Shown here piece after piece: positions 34,931 to 46,290 of a DNA stretch of 64,000 bases (within the stretch, counting starts at the first letter, position 1; the number at the start of each line of letters is the position of its first letter). Location: the NCBI GenBank assembly GCA_021442155.1, contig CM038215.1, positions 274,391,014 to 274,455,013 on the forward strand, given 5' to 3'. The translations under genes were made by a program, and so were the position numbers. The stretch comes from Cymbidium sinense. Its lineage: Eukaryota > Streptophyta > Magnoliopsida > Asparagales > Orchidaceae. Under the pieces are notes generated by a model. It was not told the origin of the DNA. It searched no databases and saw only the letters and a program-made list of their open reading frames with translations.

Positions 34931-37085
34931 AAACCACTGACCCTAAACCCTATCACGGACAGCAGGCTGAGCCACCACAATGACCCCAGGCCCTGACTCT
35001 ACCTAAACCCACAAACCTTAAACCCTAAACCTGCAACCCTAAAGATGGAAAGGCTCACACCCTGAGCCCTCCCTAAATCATAAACCCTAAACTGGGCTAA
35101 CTGACCTAAAATGACTCAGGCCACTAAACCTTCAGTGGCCTGCAGGCTCTCCTAAATCATAAACCCTAAACTACTCTGACCTACCCACTCTCGTGGGCAT
35201 GCAGGCTCTGGGCTCTAAACCAAGGCCCAAGAGGCTGAGCCCTCCTAATACTGAGCTACCCATTAACCCCCAGATCCAACCCTAAACTGATGTTAAACCC
35301 TGGGCCAGCCCAGGCTAACCACCAGGCACTGAGCCAGATGCCCTGAGCCATGAGGCTTAAATTAACTGGCTCAGGACCCCAGATGTTGGGCCTGTGACCC
35401 CAGCCCAGTTCCTGGGCCAGATCTTAAACTGGGCCTAAACTGGGCCAGCCAGGCTGACCTGGGCCCTAGGCTGACCCTGGGGCTGACCCTAAACCAGGCC
35501 CTGAGCCCTAAATACTGAACCCTGATCCACTGGGCCCACAAGGCTATGGCCACCAACTGGGCTGGCCCAGGCATGGGCCAATTGACCCTATGTTGGACTG
35601 TAAAGCCCACTGATGAACCTGATCACTTTCCATGATCCACTGGGCTCTGGGCCCTGCCACTGAGGCCAGGCCCACTGGGCCCCAGACCTGATTAAAGAAA
35701 TCACAAACTCTTGCTACCTGCTGGGCCCTGAATCTATGACCCTAAACTCCTGACCTCAACTTAAACTTTCCCAACCAACCTCTGAAATAACCTAAACCTC
35801 TGACTCTCACTACTCTGCCATCATGACTCTGATCTCTGCAACCCTGGGCCCTAAAGTGACCAACCCAGGCCCTGGGCCCTACCCTGGGCGTTCTGACCAT
35901 AAAAGACCCTAGGCCCTGAGCGTTGGGCCCTAAACCCAGGCCACAAACTAACCACACTCCATGCTCTGGGCACTGAGGCTAATTATTGATGGTGGGCCTC
36001 AACCCCAGATGTTGGGCCCTAACTGGCCCTCCTGATCCACACTGATCTTGACCTGGTAAACTGGGCCAGCCCAGGCTGACTAACCCTGACTGACCTTGAC
36101 CCTGGGCCACTGGGCCATACCACTGAACCATAAACCGTTAGGCCTGATCCCTGGCCCTAACCCCACTGGGCCATCCACTGAGCCACCCAGGACCCAGGAT
36201 TGACCTTATGGTACTAAAGATCCACTCCCTAAGGCTGGGCCTGATCTTTACCACTGATCCTGGGCTCTGGGCCACAACTCCAGGCCACTGGGCCCCAGAT
36301 CCTTTAAAAAAGATCAAGAAAGGCCCCAGGCCACAGGCCCTCCCTAACCCTGGGCACCACTGACTGGCTCTGGGCCACCCTAGGCTAAAACTCTGACCCT
36401 ACCTGGACCACTGAGTCATAAACTGACTCAAACTCTGGGCCACACTGCTACAGTGACATGCACTCTGGGCTAAACCTAAACTAGGCTGGGCCACTGGGCC
36501 ACTGGGCCTGGGCCACGTTAGGCCCCTGTATAAACCTGAGCCTAAATTAGGCCCTGGGCCCCAGGCTATGACACTGAGCCCCAGGCTTAGATGCCAAGGC
36601 TGGATACCCTGGGCCTCAGGCCCAGATGTTGGGCCCTGGTGACCTGAGCCTGATCACTGGGCCCTGGAATCTTGAGATCTTGAGCCACAGGCTGGGCCAG
36701 CTGACCTGAGCCACTGACTGACTAAACCTGAGCCCTGAACTGACCTGGGCTGGGCCATGGGCCTGGCCCTGACCCTATCAGCAGGCCTGATCCACAAACC
36801 ACAGGGTGGCAGTGACCACAACTGAGCCACTGAGCCTAAACTCTAGATCTCCTAGGCACCCAATTGACCTAAATCTTTGGACTGTAAAGGCCCTAAATCC
36901 TAAAGGCTCTCTGATCCTCCTGGGCCACTGACTCCCAGGCCACTGGATGTCAGACCCAAGGCCAACCCACCCTAAACTAAATCTTACACTAAACCGCGAC
37001 CCTACCTAAACCCTAACCCTGGGCCACTGAGCCATAAAAGATGACCTAAGGGCTCATGCAAGATCATGGCTCTAAACCCTAAAAA
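34931..37085 (+). repeat. GC-rich CTGGGCC/CTGAGCC island 4 (largest, 2.15 kb)
   Basis: Directly follows the variant landmark. It is dominated by CTGGGCC, CTGAGCC, CCAGGCC, CCTGACC, GATCC and ACTGGGCCACTGGGCC, with islands of normal CCTAAACCC. Pieces recur inside it (CCCCAGATGTTGGGCC near 35380, 36004 and 36625; CTGGGCCAGCCCAGGCTGA near 36060 and, shorter, 35300). Minus-strand frames of 79 and 71 aa (35371-35610, 35742-35957) are Gly/Arg/Trp-rich shadows of the low stop content. No gene. Confidence 0.75.
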
Positions 37086-38373
37086 CCTAAAAACCTAAAC
37101 CTAAACTAAATAAAACCAAAAAATAGAATAAATTAAAAAACCTAAACCTTGATAAAATAAAATAATTAAATTAAATTAAAACCTAAACTAAAACTAGAAC
37201 CTAAACATAAAAATAAAATAAAATAAACTAGTAGAAATAATCTAAAATAAAATAAATAAAAACTTAAACTAAACTAAATAAAATAAAATAAATCTAAGAA
37301 TAAATAACCTAAAAAAAAATAAAAACTAAATGTAAAATAAAAATAAAATAAACCTAAAATGAAATAAAATAAAAAGTAAATAAAAACTTAAACCTAAATA
37401 ATAAATCTTAAAATAAAAAACCCTAGACTAAAAAAAAAACCTAAACCTAAAATAAAAAACAAACAAAATAAAATAAAATAAAATAAAACAAACTATTATA
37501 AAATAAATAAAACCTAAACATAAACCTAAAATAAACTAAATAAAATAAAATAAACTAAAAATAAACCTAAACCTAAACTAAAAAATAAAACCTAAAAATA
37601 AACCTAAAATGAAAACCTAAAACCTAAACCTAAAAAAATAAAATAAAAACCTAAACCCAAATCTAAAAAATTAAATTAAATTAAAACTAACCTAAAAAGT
37701 AAACATAAATGTAAACCTACCCCAAAAACATAAACTAAAATAAAAAATAAACCTAAATAAAAAATAAAAAAATAAAATAAACTAAAATAAAATAAAATAA
37801 ACTAAATAAACCTAAGTTCACTTAATTTTTTTAAAAAAACACCAAATCCTAAGCCCTAAACCAAAATCCCTAAACCCTAAACCCTAAACCCTAAATCCTA
37901 AACCCTAAACCCTAAACCCTTAACCATAAAACCCAACCTGCCATCCTAAACCTAAACCCAGGCCCTCCACCAAATCCTACCCTGGCCTGACCTAAACTGA
38001 GCTCTAAACCCTAATCCCTAAAAACTAAACCTTAAACACTAAATCTTAAACCCTAAACTAATCCTAAACCCTAAATCCTAAACTCAAATGCTAAACCAGC
38101 AGAAACCCCAGGCCAACCCTAAACTAACCTAAAAGCTAACCCTAAACCATAAAACCACACCACCCTAAACCCTAAATCCTAAACCCTAAACTACCCTAAA
38201 CCCTAAAAGTGGCCCTAAACTACCTAAACCATAAACTTATAACCTTGAACCCTAAACCATAAACCTTAAACCCTAAACTAAGCATAAACCATAAACCCTA
38301 AACATTAAGCCCAAAATCTTAAACTGACACCCTAAACCATAAATCCTAAACCCTAAATCTTAAACCCTAAACC
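37086..38373 (+). repeat. Telomere-like macrosatellite, ninth block
   Basis: CCTAAA/TAAAA text to the landmark at 37813, then 0.54 kb of heptamer-like text with single-base variants up to the LINE. CAGGCC-type words are mild at 37945-38110. The last bases before the LINE are CCCTAAACCCC. Confidence 0.95.
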
Positions 38374-38445
38374 CCATCTTTTCTCTCCTCCATTTTTTGG
38401 GTGCTCTAGCGAATTTCATTTCCCTTATGGAGGTGCGTCTCTTTT

Positions 38446-39310
38446 GTGACTTTTCCTATGGACATTTCAGCTGGTTTTCCATTTCGAAGGCTTAGCTTGG
38501 CTTTTGGCTTCTTCTATCATGTGTTGTTGTTGATCATGGTTGTGTTCTCTACTTCCTTGTTGAGTAATCCAGAGATTTTTGTTGCTCCCATTAAAGTTTC
38601 TAACTCCTTGGGTGTCTCTAGATTAAATACTTCACTAGCTTTAAAATTCTTCAAGGATGTTCTTGCTGGTAAGGCCAATTGCACTGGTGAGTCTCCTGAA
38701 CTTATCTCTACCTCCTTTCAAGGTGTACCCACGATAATGTGTTCTGATTTGATTGTGTAAAGGTTTGTGAAACCCTTTGAATTCATGTTGCTAGGTAAAT
38801 TTGCTTTGCATCATCCTACTTTGGAGAATATTCATTTATTTTTTCACATTTTGAAGCTCTCTGGTATTTTTTTTCTATCGAATTGATCAATTCCCATCAT
38901 TTCTTAATTCAGGTTTCAAATGATTTATATTATTCTCGAGTTTTCTCTTGATGCTCATATTTCGTTTTCAATTATTAGATGCAATTGTTAAAATGGATGC
39001 CTCATTTTGATGTTAATGAGGAATCTCCTATTATTCTAGTTTGGATCTCTCTTCCCAATTTGCATGTTCATTTCATTAATCATGAGTTTTTTTTTACTGT
39101 GGGTGTGTTGTTTGGTCATCCTCTTCAAGTTGATCGGCTTCTAACACCAAGCAATGCTTTGATTCTAGTAGAGTTGGATATAATTAAAAATTTAAAGGAT
39201 AAAGTTATGGATGATGATTCTATCTCAAAATGATTCTATTCTTGCTTTGCCAATAAAAAATGTGATCCTTCATGAGGGCTTGATTGATGAGCAAACTAAG
39301 GATAAAGTTT
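38446..39310 (+). pseudogene. LINE ORF1 remnant (DUF4283 nucleic-acid-binding protein)
   Basis: The best start is not certain: an ATG lies at 38458 in frame with the open stretch. After an N-terminal variable part (ending near ISTSFQGVPTIMCSDLIV at 38760) the same frame continues past a TAA with KPFEFMLLGKFALHHPTLEN, the core of DUF4283, to a TGA near 38885. After a frame change it resumes at 38979 with LLKWMPHFDVNEESPIILVW, then ISLPNLHVHFINHEF and GHPLQVDRLLTPSNALILVE, all classic for plant L1 ORF1. The CCHC knuckle that should follow is not recognisable. ORF1 coats LINE RNA in the ribonucleoprotein. At least two lesions; inactive. Confidence 0.85.
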
Positions 39311-39403
39311 GTAATCATGACTTGGCACTTATGCTTTAATTCTAATTCTTTTTCCTTTCTAATGTTGAATGAATTTAATCTGATTTTGTAACATAATAAT
39401 GAT

Positions 39404-40480
39404 TTGGAAGAAGGTGAAGTGGCCTACAATGATGGTTTTAATGTTCAACCTTATTTCAAGCATATCCTTGAACAATCCCTATCTAATGGTGATGTTGTGG
39501 ATTTGACTAATAAATTTCAAACATTTTTTAGAAAGAAAAATAAAACTCCTAAAATTAAATTTCCTAACTTTGCCAGAGTTACCAGATCTAGCTCTTTTGC
39601 CCCAAAATAAATTGTTTCTTTCTTAATTTGGAATGCGAGAGGGATTGGTAAACTCTCTGTTAGAAATAGCATTAGAAATTTAGTTTGTTCTCATAACATT
39701 TCCTTTTTGGCTATCTTGGAACCCTTTATTCTTCCTTCTAACATTCCTTCTATTATTAGAATGATTGGTTTTGGTAATTTGTTTGCTAATTCAAGAAATA
39801 CAATTTGGATTTTATGGAATAGTTCTTTTATTCTGCAGGTTTTGGATGATTTATCGCAAGTTGTGGTTAAAATTTCTTATGATAATTGGTGTTGTTTTGG
39901 TTCATTTGTTTATGCTTCTTGTAATAGAAATGGTAGATGACATCTTTGAGAAGATCTTATTAGTTTCTCTTCTTCTGTTGATGCTCATTGGTTCGTGGGT
40001 GGAGATTTTAACACTATCTCTTCTTCCTCTGAACTGGTTGGTGGTAATGCTTCAAACTTATGTTCAATGGAAGATTTTAATAACATGATCCTTGATTGTT
40101 ATCATACAGATATTAGCTTTAGTGGGTCTAAGTTTACTTGGAATAATTATAGACTCTGACAAAAAGTTAGATCGGGTTCTTTTTAGCCATTTGCGGATTA
40201 ACCTTCTCTTTAGTACTTCTATGGAGAACTTAAGCAAAACACTTTTGGAGCATTATCCCTTGCTTATCACTGTGAACTTAAATGTTACTAAAGCCTCCTC
40301 TCCTATCCTTTTTTGCTTTAAAAATATGTGGCTCATGGATGATAGATTTTTGGATGTTGTTGCTAGTAACTGGGGTGAGCCTCTCCATCCTGATGATTCA
40401 ATTTTTGGGATAAGGAGATTGTGGATCAAATTAAAAAGAATTAAATAATTCCTTAATTGGTGGAATAAACATTATTTTAA
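39404..40480 (+). pseudogene. LINE ORF2 endonuclease (APE-type) domain remnant
   Basis: An N-terminal stretch starts at 39404 (MEEGEVAYNDGF). An in-frame TAA at 39608 is followed in the same frame by FLIWNARGIGK, the start of the exonuclease-endonuclease-phosphatase fold. Then ILEPF (metal-binding Glu) near 39715, GGDFNTI at 39998-40018 (Asp and Asn of the active site) and GSKFTWNN near 40125. Two TGA codons interrupt before GGDFN, and a one-base shift near 40155 leads into LDRVLFSHLRIN. The final catalytic SDH motif reads LEH near 40250. The enzyme nicks the target DNA for target-primed reverse transcription; this copy cannot. Confidence 0.88.
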
Positions 40481-42660
40481 GAACCTTTTTGTCAATATGA
40501 AAGAAATGGAGAATGTGGTTATAGTTTTGGAAGATGCTGTTGTTAATGACCCTTCTAAAATTCATTTATTGGCTCAAGCTAAAAATAGGTTAACATGTTA
40601 TCAAGTCATGGAGAAGACCTATTGGTGAATAAAAGCTTCTGTGAAATAGATCTTTGATGGTGATCATAATACTAAATATTTTCATTCCATGGTTAGAAAG
40701 AAAAAGGCTCTAAATCACATTAATAAAATAAAAAATAATGATGGTGTTTGGTGTTTAGATAAAAAGAGCTCGATCGCTATTTCTTTTATACAAAGCTTCT
40801 TAATAAAATTGTTGCTTATGATGAGATTTGAAGTTATCCTTATCTCTCATTTCGATGATGATAACAAGATGCTTTCTTCCTTGCCTTCTAAGCATGAAAT
40901 TGCAGACACTTTGCAAAGTATGAATATAGACTCAGTGGCTGGCCCTGATGGTTTTACTACCCTCTTTTTCCAAACATCTTAGATTACCATTAAAGAAGAC
41001 TTGGTTAAAGTTGTTCTTGATTTATTTAAGGGTAGTACTCTCCCCAAATATTTTGGTAGCACCTCCATTATTTTAATTTCTAAAAAGAAGAATACTGAAA
41101 TTTGGAGTGATTTTTGGCCAATTACCTTTTGCTTTTTTTTAACAAACTTATTATTAAGATGTTGGCTAAAAGGTTGAGTATCTTGCTTCCTAACATTATC
41201 TCCCCCAATCAAACCAGATTTTTTAAAGGGTGATCCATTTCAAATAATGTTCTTTTAGCCCAAGAAATGATCCATGATTTGAATGCCAAAGTTTGCAGTG
41301 AAAACCTGCTTTTTAAGCTTGACATTTCCAAAGCATAAGATAATATTGGTTGGGTTTTACTATATAAAATCTTGGCTTCATTTGGATTCTCTAATCAATT
41401 TATTGCTTTAACTAAGAATGAGATTGAGAATTCTCAGTTTTCTTTGCTCCTCAATGGTGAAGTTCATGGTTTCTTCTAAGGGGACCCTCTCTGTCCTGCC
41501 CTTTTCTCTATTACTATGGAATATCTTTCTAGATGTATTAAGTAGGTGTTTAGTTAAAATGCCTAACATGCCTAAAGAACAGTGGTGGATTTCCCATTTC
41601 TCACCTCAATTTTGCTAATGATTTCATTATATTTTGCAATGGCTATGCTCTTTATATTAAAAAGTTATGTAATTTCTTGACTCCTTTTGGCAGGGAGAGT
41701 GGCTTGAATATTAATCCCGATAGAAGTTATTTTTTTACTAGCTCTTCTATTTTCTCACCTAAGATCAATGTTATCAAGAATATTATGGGTTTTTCTCATC
41801 AAATTCTCCCTATCAAGTATTTCAGTACTCCTTTATATAGAGGAATGAAAAGATCTTCTTTTTTGATGAAGTCATTCAGAAAATAAATAAGAAAACCTTC
41901 TCTTAGGAGTTTAATTTACTTTCCTTTGGTGCTAGACTTACCCTAATCAAAAGTACCATTTGTTCTCTGCCTCTATATCTCTTATCTACTATTATTCCTA
42001 CCCGTTCTATTATGAAAAGGATCAATAGACTTTTTAATAAATTTTTTTGGGGATCTAGCTCTTCTACCAAAATATTATATTGGGCTAGTTAGCACAACCA
42101 TTGTGGTCCTAATAATGAAGGTGGCTTGGGTTGCAAAACATTAGAGGATTCTATTAACTATTTTCCCTACAGAATGTGGTGGAATTTTAGAAATAACCAT
42201 AGTTACTGATCTAAGTTTATGCATGCTAAATATTGTTAAGGAAAACATCCCCTCATTTGTGCTTTCAAATCTAGGGATTCTCCTGTGTGGAGAAGACTTT
42301 GTAGTATCTAATTGAATGTTGAGAACCTAATATCTTGGGGTGTCAATTCTAATTCCTCTTTCTTTTGGCAAGACAATTGGCAAGGGCAAGGCTCTATTGA
42401 TTCCTTGCTTAATACTCATTACACTGTGATGCTTAAGATTAATCACTTAATTACTCACAATAAATTGGATGTGGCTCAATTAAATATCCTTGTCCCTAAT
42501 GTGATAGTTGACAAAATCCTAAAAATTTGTCCTTTCCCTAACGAACCCAACCAAATTCTCTTTAAAAATTCTTCTTCTAGAGATTTTGTTTTTAAGGATG
42601 TTTGGCACTTCATCAAATTTAAATATCAAGAGTCCTTGGTTTTTACTAAAATCTAGAATA
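40481..42660 (+). pseudogene. LINE ORF2 reverse transcriptase domain remnant
   Basis: Order of RT blocks: KYFHSMVRKKKALNHINKI (about 40677), DSVAGPDGFTTLFFQ (40929-40975), ILISKKK near 41075, LLFKLDISKA followed by a stop (41306-41337; the Asp at 41321 is a catalytic residue), SLLLNGEVHGFF with GDPLCPALFSITMEYL (about 41448-41525), then LNFANDFIIFCNG at 41605-41643. The FADD box is FAND, so one of the two catalytic aspartates is Asn. Then ESGLNINPDRSYFF (about 41698) and FSFGARLTLIKSTI-like text near 41920. Many stops and shifts. A 114-aa open stretch at 42312 covers the connection region. Confidence 0.9.
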
Positions 42661-42661
42661 T

Positions 42662-42844
42662 TTGTGTCCCTACTTCATTTTCAGTTTTAACATGGCACAT
42701 TCTGAAGCATTATATCCTTGTGGATGCTACTTTCTGAAAAAAAAATGCTTCCATCTCCCCTCTAAATGCTACTATTGCTATCACATTGAAACTTTGGATC
42801 ATATTTTTATGAATGGTCCTATTGCTGCTAAAGTGTGGAAATAG
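42662..42844 (+). pseudogene. LINE zinc-binding (zf-RVT) domain remnant
   Basis: Frame with LTWHILKH-like text after a shift, then CYYCYHIETLDHIFMNGPIA and AKVWK. This is the zf-RVT pattern CxxC...E...H.F..C..A..VW, with the last Cys replaced by Asn. The same domain is better kept in copy 3 at 49984-50190. Confidence 0.85.
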
Positions 42845-43099
42845 TATGATAATATTTTTAATATTTTCCATTTTAGTGGTTCATTTTCTAATATGCAACT
42901 TCTTGAAGCTTGTTTCTTTCCTTTTTTAAAGAATTGATAACTAATATATTTTATTATGCTCATATTATTTATATATGTCTCTTTTCAAAGCTAATCTTCT
43001 TACTTAGTCTAGTTTTAAAGGGTGAAATTCTATGGCCTTCAATTTTGGGATTAACCTTCCCTCTTGTAATGTCTCTCTGGAAAATTAATATATTAAACC

Positions 43100-43507
43100 T
43101 AATTATACATTAAGGTTAACAATGATGGCTTATACTATTATGGCCATGGTGGGATTTTGAGAGAACATAGTGGCAAGGTTATCTCTGCTTTATAGCCTTG
43201 TTACGTGTTATTTCTTTGAGCTAAAGGTTTTCATCATGGAATTTCTATTTGTTTATGACAAGGTTTTCATAAGATCTAGTTTGAAATTGATGCTCCCCTT
43301 CTTCTAGATTTAATGAATTCTGATGCTCATGGTAATGCTGAAGTGTATTCTTTACTTAAGCATACTAGGAGGCTTCTTGCTAACCTAGATTTTAATATTT
43401 CTCATATTTATAGGGAAGCCAATTTGTGTGCTGACTTTCTTGCCAATTTAGGAGCCAAGTCTTCTTCTATGCAAATTTTTTCTAATGATGACATCCTTTC
43501 CATTTAA
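43100..43507 (+). pseudogene. LINE C-terminal RNase H domain remnant
   Basis: VNNDG at about 43120 (first catalytic Asp kept), GHGGILREHSGKVISA, a stop where the conserved ELxAL helix should be, FEIDAPLLLDLMNS near 43285 (second Asp kept), then FNISHIYREANLCADFLANL at 43394-43453 (last Asp kept in ADFLA). Typical RVT_3 RNase H of plant L1 elements. Removes RNA from the hybrid in the live element. Broken by several stops. Confidence 0.85.
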
Positions 43508-45739
43508 GGAGTCTTGTGAATCTAGATAAAACTGGTTTGCCTTATGTTAGAAGCTTTTAATCTTTTCTCCTCCAGTGGGGATTTGGCTTTCCCCTTGTTT
43601 TTGGTTTTGAATATTTGGTTTTCTCTTATGCTTTTGGTCTTTATTTATTTCTTCTCCTAAACCTACTTTTATTTTCTGTTTGGTTTTCCATTCTTTGGAT
43701 GGGTTGGGGTATCCTTCCATTCTTTGGAATTTTTTTGTATTTTTATTTTCTAGTTTGCTTTCTCTTCCATCTGGTAGAGGTGTTTGTCTGAGATGGAAAT
43801 TGGTCTGCTTGTTTGCCGATTGGTGTGGTTCTCTTTTTTGGTTGGATCTCTCTGCAACCTTTTTTTTCTTTGTATTTTCTGGTTGGTTGTTTGCTATTGT
43901 TGCATGGCTGTGGGTTTTTACCCTTTCTGGGTGTTACTCATGCTATTTTTGTGACCTTCCTGCTATGGTTGGATGTTTTGTCTCTTTGTTGTTTGCTAAC
44001 TAGGATGGTTTTTCCAGTTATTTTTGGTTGTCCTTTCTTTCTTGGGTCTCGTCCTTCCCACTTGTTCCCGTCCTTAAAGATTTTACTTGTGATATTTGGG
44101 GTGTGGCCCTCTTGGTTGGGATTTTTTTTCATGAAGGTTGTGATTTTTGCTCTTGCAGCAAAGAGGAGTTATGTGACTTTGAGGGCTCTTTGTTCTTTTG
44201 TTATAGCTTGGCGAGCTATTTTCCTTCAGCTATATTTATCCTTTCTTTAGTGCTGCTCTGGATAAGCATAAGGTTGGTTGTTTCAAGTTTTCTATATTGT
44301 CTAATTATTGGGTGTGCCTCCTGTAATTCTGATGTTATATTTTTAATTGGTATTCTGAACTGGAAGGTGGCTAACTACTGGTTGAATGTTTTTTGGATTT
44401 GGCTGATGTTTTCCTCATTGGGATTCTTGTTTACGGCTATCTCTAGTTGTTGGATTATTTTTGACCATAAAGGGTTTTCACATTTTTTTAGCTCCTGTAT
44501 CTAGCTGTTTTAACTAGATTCTCATGTCTTTAGATTGGGTTTGGTGGTTGCTGTCTATGGATTTTTCTTGGGATTTTTTCAATATTTTTAAATGGATGAC
44601 TCTTTTTGTCTTTCATCCTGATGGTTCTAAGTCTAATGATTTAAATCCTTGGCTGTGTTGGTGGCTCGCAGGGTGGACTACCTTGCTGGTTGCTTGGATT
44701 GGGTGCTCTAGCTGGCTGATTGAGTTTAAAGAGTATTTACTTTGTTATAATTTTTTTGATCTTGTCAAGTCTATTTATGGATTTGGTTGTTTACTTTTAC
44801 ATTCTTCTCTTCTAGTGTCTACTTGCTGGGATTTTCATTTTTGGATTGTGGTTGAACCTCTACCCGTTCCTGTTTTGTTGGTTGCCTTGCTTCCTATCAT
44901 TCTTGATGTTAGTCTTACAATTAATCTGGATATTATTATCATTTATGGATCTTAGCATGTTTTTTTAATGAAGGACCTTACTGGTGCTCCTTTTGCCTTT
45001 GTTTGGTCTCTACTTAGTCCTATTTCCTTTATTGTGAGGTTTGCTCCTAGCAACTGTGTTAGAAATTCTTGGTGGTGGCTTTGGTAGTGCTCCCTATTGT
45101 CTAAGGCTTTCCTGATGGGTTACCTCCTTATCTGCTATACTGAGTTTAATATATCTGACTGCTGGGTTTTTTGTGGCTACATTTGTTGTTTGAAGTTTAA
45201 TGCAGGTTTGTGCGATGATCGTCATTGGATAAGGAACTAGAAGAGGTATGATGGCAATGATGGCCATGATGCTTCCCACACCTTCTTTTGGCTGGTAGTG
45301 CAACCCTTCACTTGAAGTCTGGATGCTTACATATGGTGCTGTTCCTTAAGATGACTATTACTAAGCCTGAGCCATTTCTTCATCTTTTTACTTATATTTG
45401 CTCTTATATTTTATGCTTAATTAACTATTTCATTATCTATACTAATCCCTTTTCAAGCTTGTAGCAGATCACTAGTACAGGTTGGAAGACTTTTGCTGCT
45501 GGATTGAGCGGGTTTCATAAGCAGCAGAGGAAGTTTGCTGCTGATTTCAAGGATTATTTTTTGTGGATCTCTATTTCTTTTTATATTAGCTTCATTTCTT
45601 TATCTATTCTATTAGCTAGGGGGACTATCTCCTTAGGACTTTTTTGTAGCTCTTTCAACATTAGCTTAGAGATTTTCCCCATCTAAGGACTTTGTACCTT
45701 TTCTTTGTGCAATAAAATTTCCCTAATTTCCTAAAAAAA
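43508..45739 (+). other. T-rich 3' region of LINE copy 2
   Basis: 2.2 kb with low A content. It shares scattered blocks with copies 1 and 3 (a GGTATGATGGCAATGATGGC-type block near 45245, CTCCTTAGGACTTTTTTGTAGC near 45625, AAGGACTTTGTACC near 45685), more diverged than those two from each other. Open frames of 107-158 aa (43680-44003, 43813-44250, 44028-44504, 44524-44955) are hydrophobic, Trp/Phe/Ser-rich and overlap in different frames. I treat them as composition effects. Confidence 0.65.
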
Positions 45740-45925
45740 CCCTAAACCCTAAACCTTAACTCCTAAACCTTAAACCCTAAATACTAACCCTCCTCTACCA
45801 AATCCAAACCCTAAACCTTAAACCCTAAACTAACCTAAACCCTAAACCCTACACCATGCACAGGCAAAACAAACCATAACACTGCCTAACCTAGGAAACC
45901 CTAAACCCTAAAACCCCACCCAAAC
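45740..45925 (+). repeat. Telomere-like heptamer block after LINE copy 2
   Basis: CCCTAAACCCTAAACC directly follows the LINE A tail, then variants with ACCATGCACAGGC leading into the next GC-rich island. Confidence 0.9.
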
Positions 45926-46290
45926 CCTGAGCCCTAACTGGGCTCTGGACCTAAACTGGCCCTCTGGCCACTGGGCTCTGGCCCTAAACTACAGATACCC
46001 TGGCCAGGCCAGCCAGGCCCTGGGCCAGGCCACTGATGACCCTGGGCCACTAAACTGGGCCAGGCCTGGGCCCTGGGCCCATGGGCTGACTGACTCAGGC
46101 CAAAATACTGAGGCTGGGCCCTAGTCATGACTGAACTAGTGACCACTGGGCCTGGTGACCTGAAGCCCCTACTAAACTGAGTCCTACACTGGGCCCATAA
46201 TCCCTGAGCCTAACCTGGCAGGCCACTGAACCCTGAGCCTGGGACCATAGACCACTAAACTGGTTATGCCTGAGCCTAAACTAAACCCCT
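45926..46290 (+). repeat. GC-rich CTGGGCC island 5
   Basis: CCTGGCCAGGCCAGCCAGGC, CCTGGGCCACTAAACTGGGC, CTGAGCC. Same style as islands 1-4, in the heptamer part of the unit. The 70-aa minus frame here is a shadow. Fades at CTAAACTAAACCCCTAAGGC. Confidence 0.75.

Larger units (their letters stand above)
38374..45739 (+). mobile_element. Near full-length plant LINE (L1 type), decayed, copy 2
   Basis: 7.37 kb on the plus strand between CCCTAAACCC and an A7 tail that runs straight into CCCTAAACCC. Order: 5' UTR (38374-38445), ORF1 with DUF4283, ORF2 with endonuclease, reverse transcriptase, zinc-binding domain and RNase H, then a 2.2-kb T-rich 3' region ending CAATAAAAT (AATAAA at 45711). Both ORFs carry stops and frameshifts. 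Because both flanks are the same repeat, a target-site duplication cannot be recognised. It splits a unit pair of about 1.84 kb (37813 to 47007 minus the element). Confidence 0.92.

Noticed and set aside
35371..35957. Two minus-strand Gly/Arg/Trp-rich frames of 79 and 71 aa in the GC-rich island
   Set aside because: Stops are rare in CTGGGCC-type text; frames are not repeated in the other islands.
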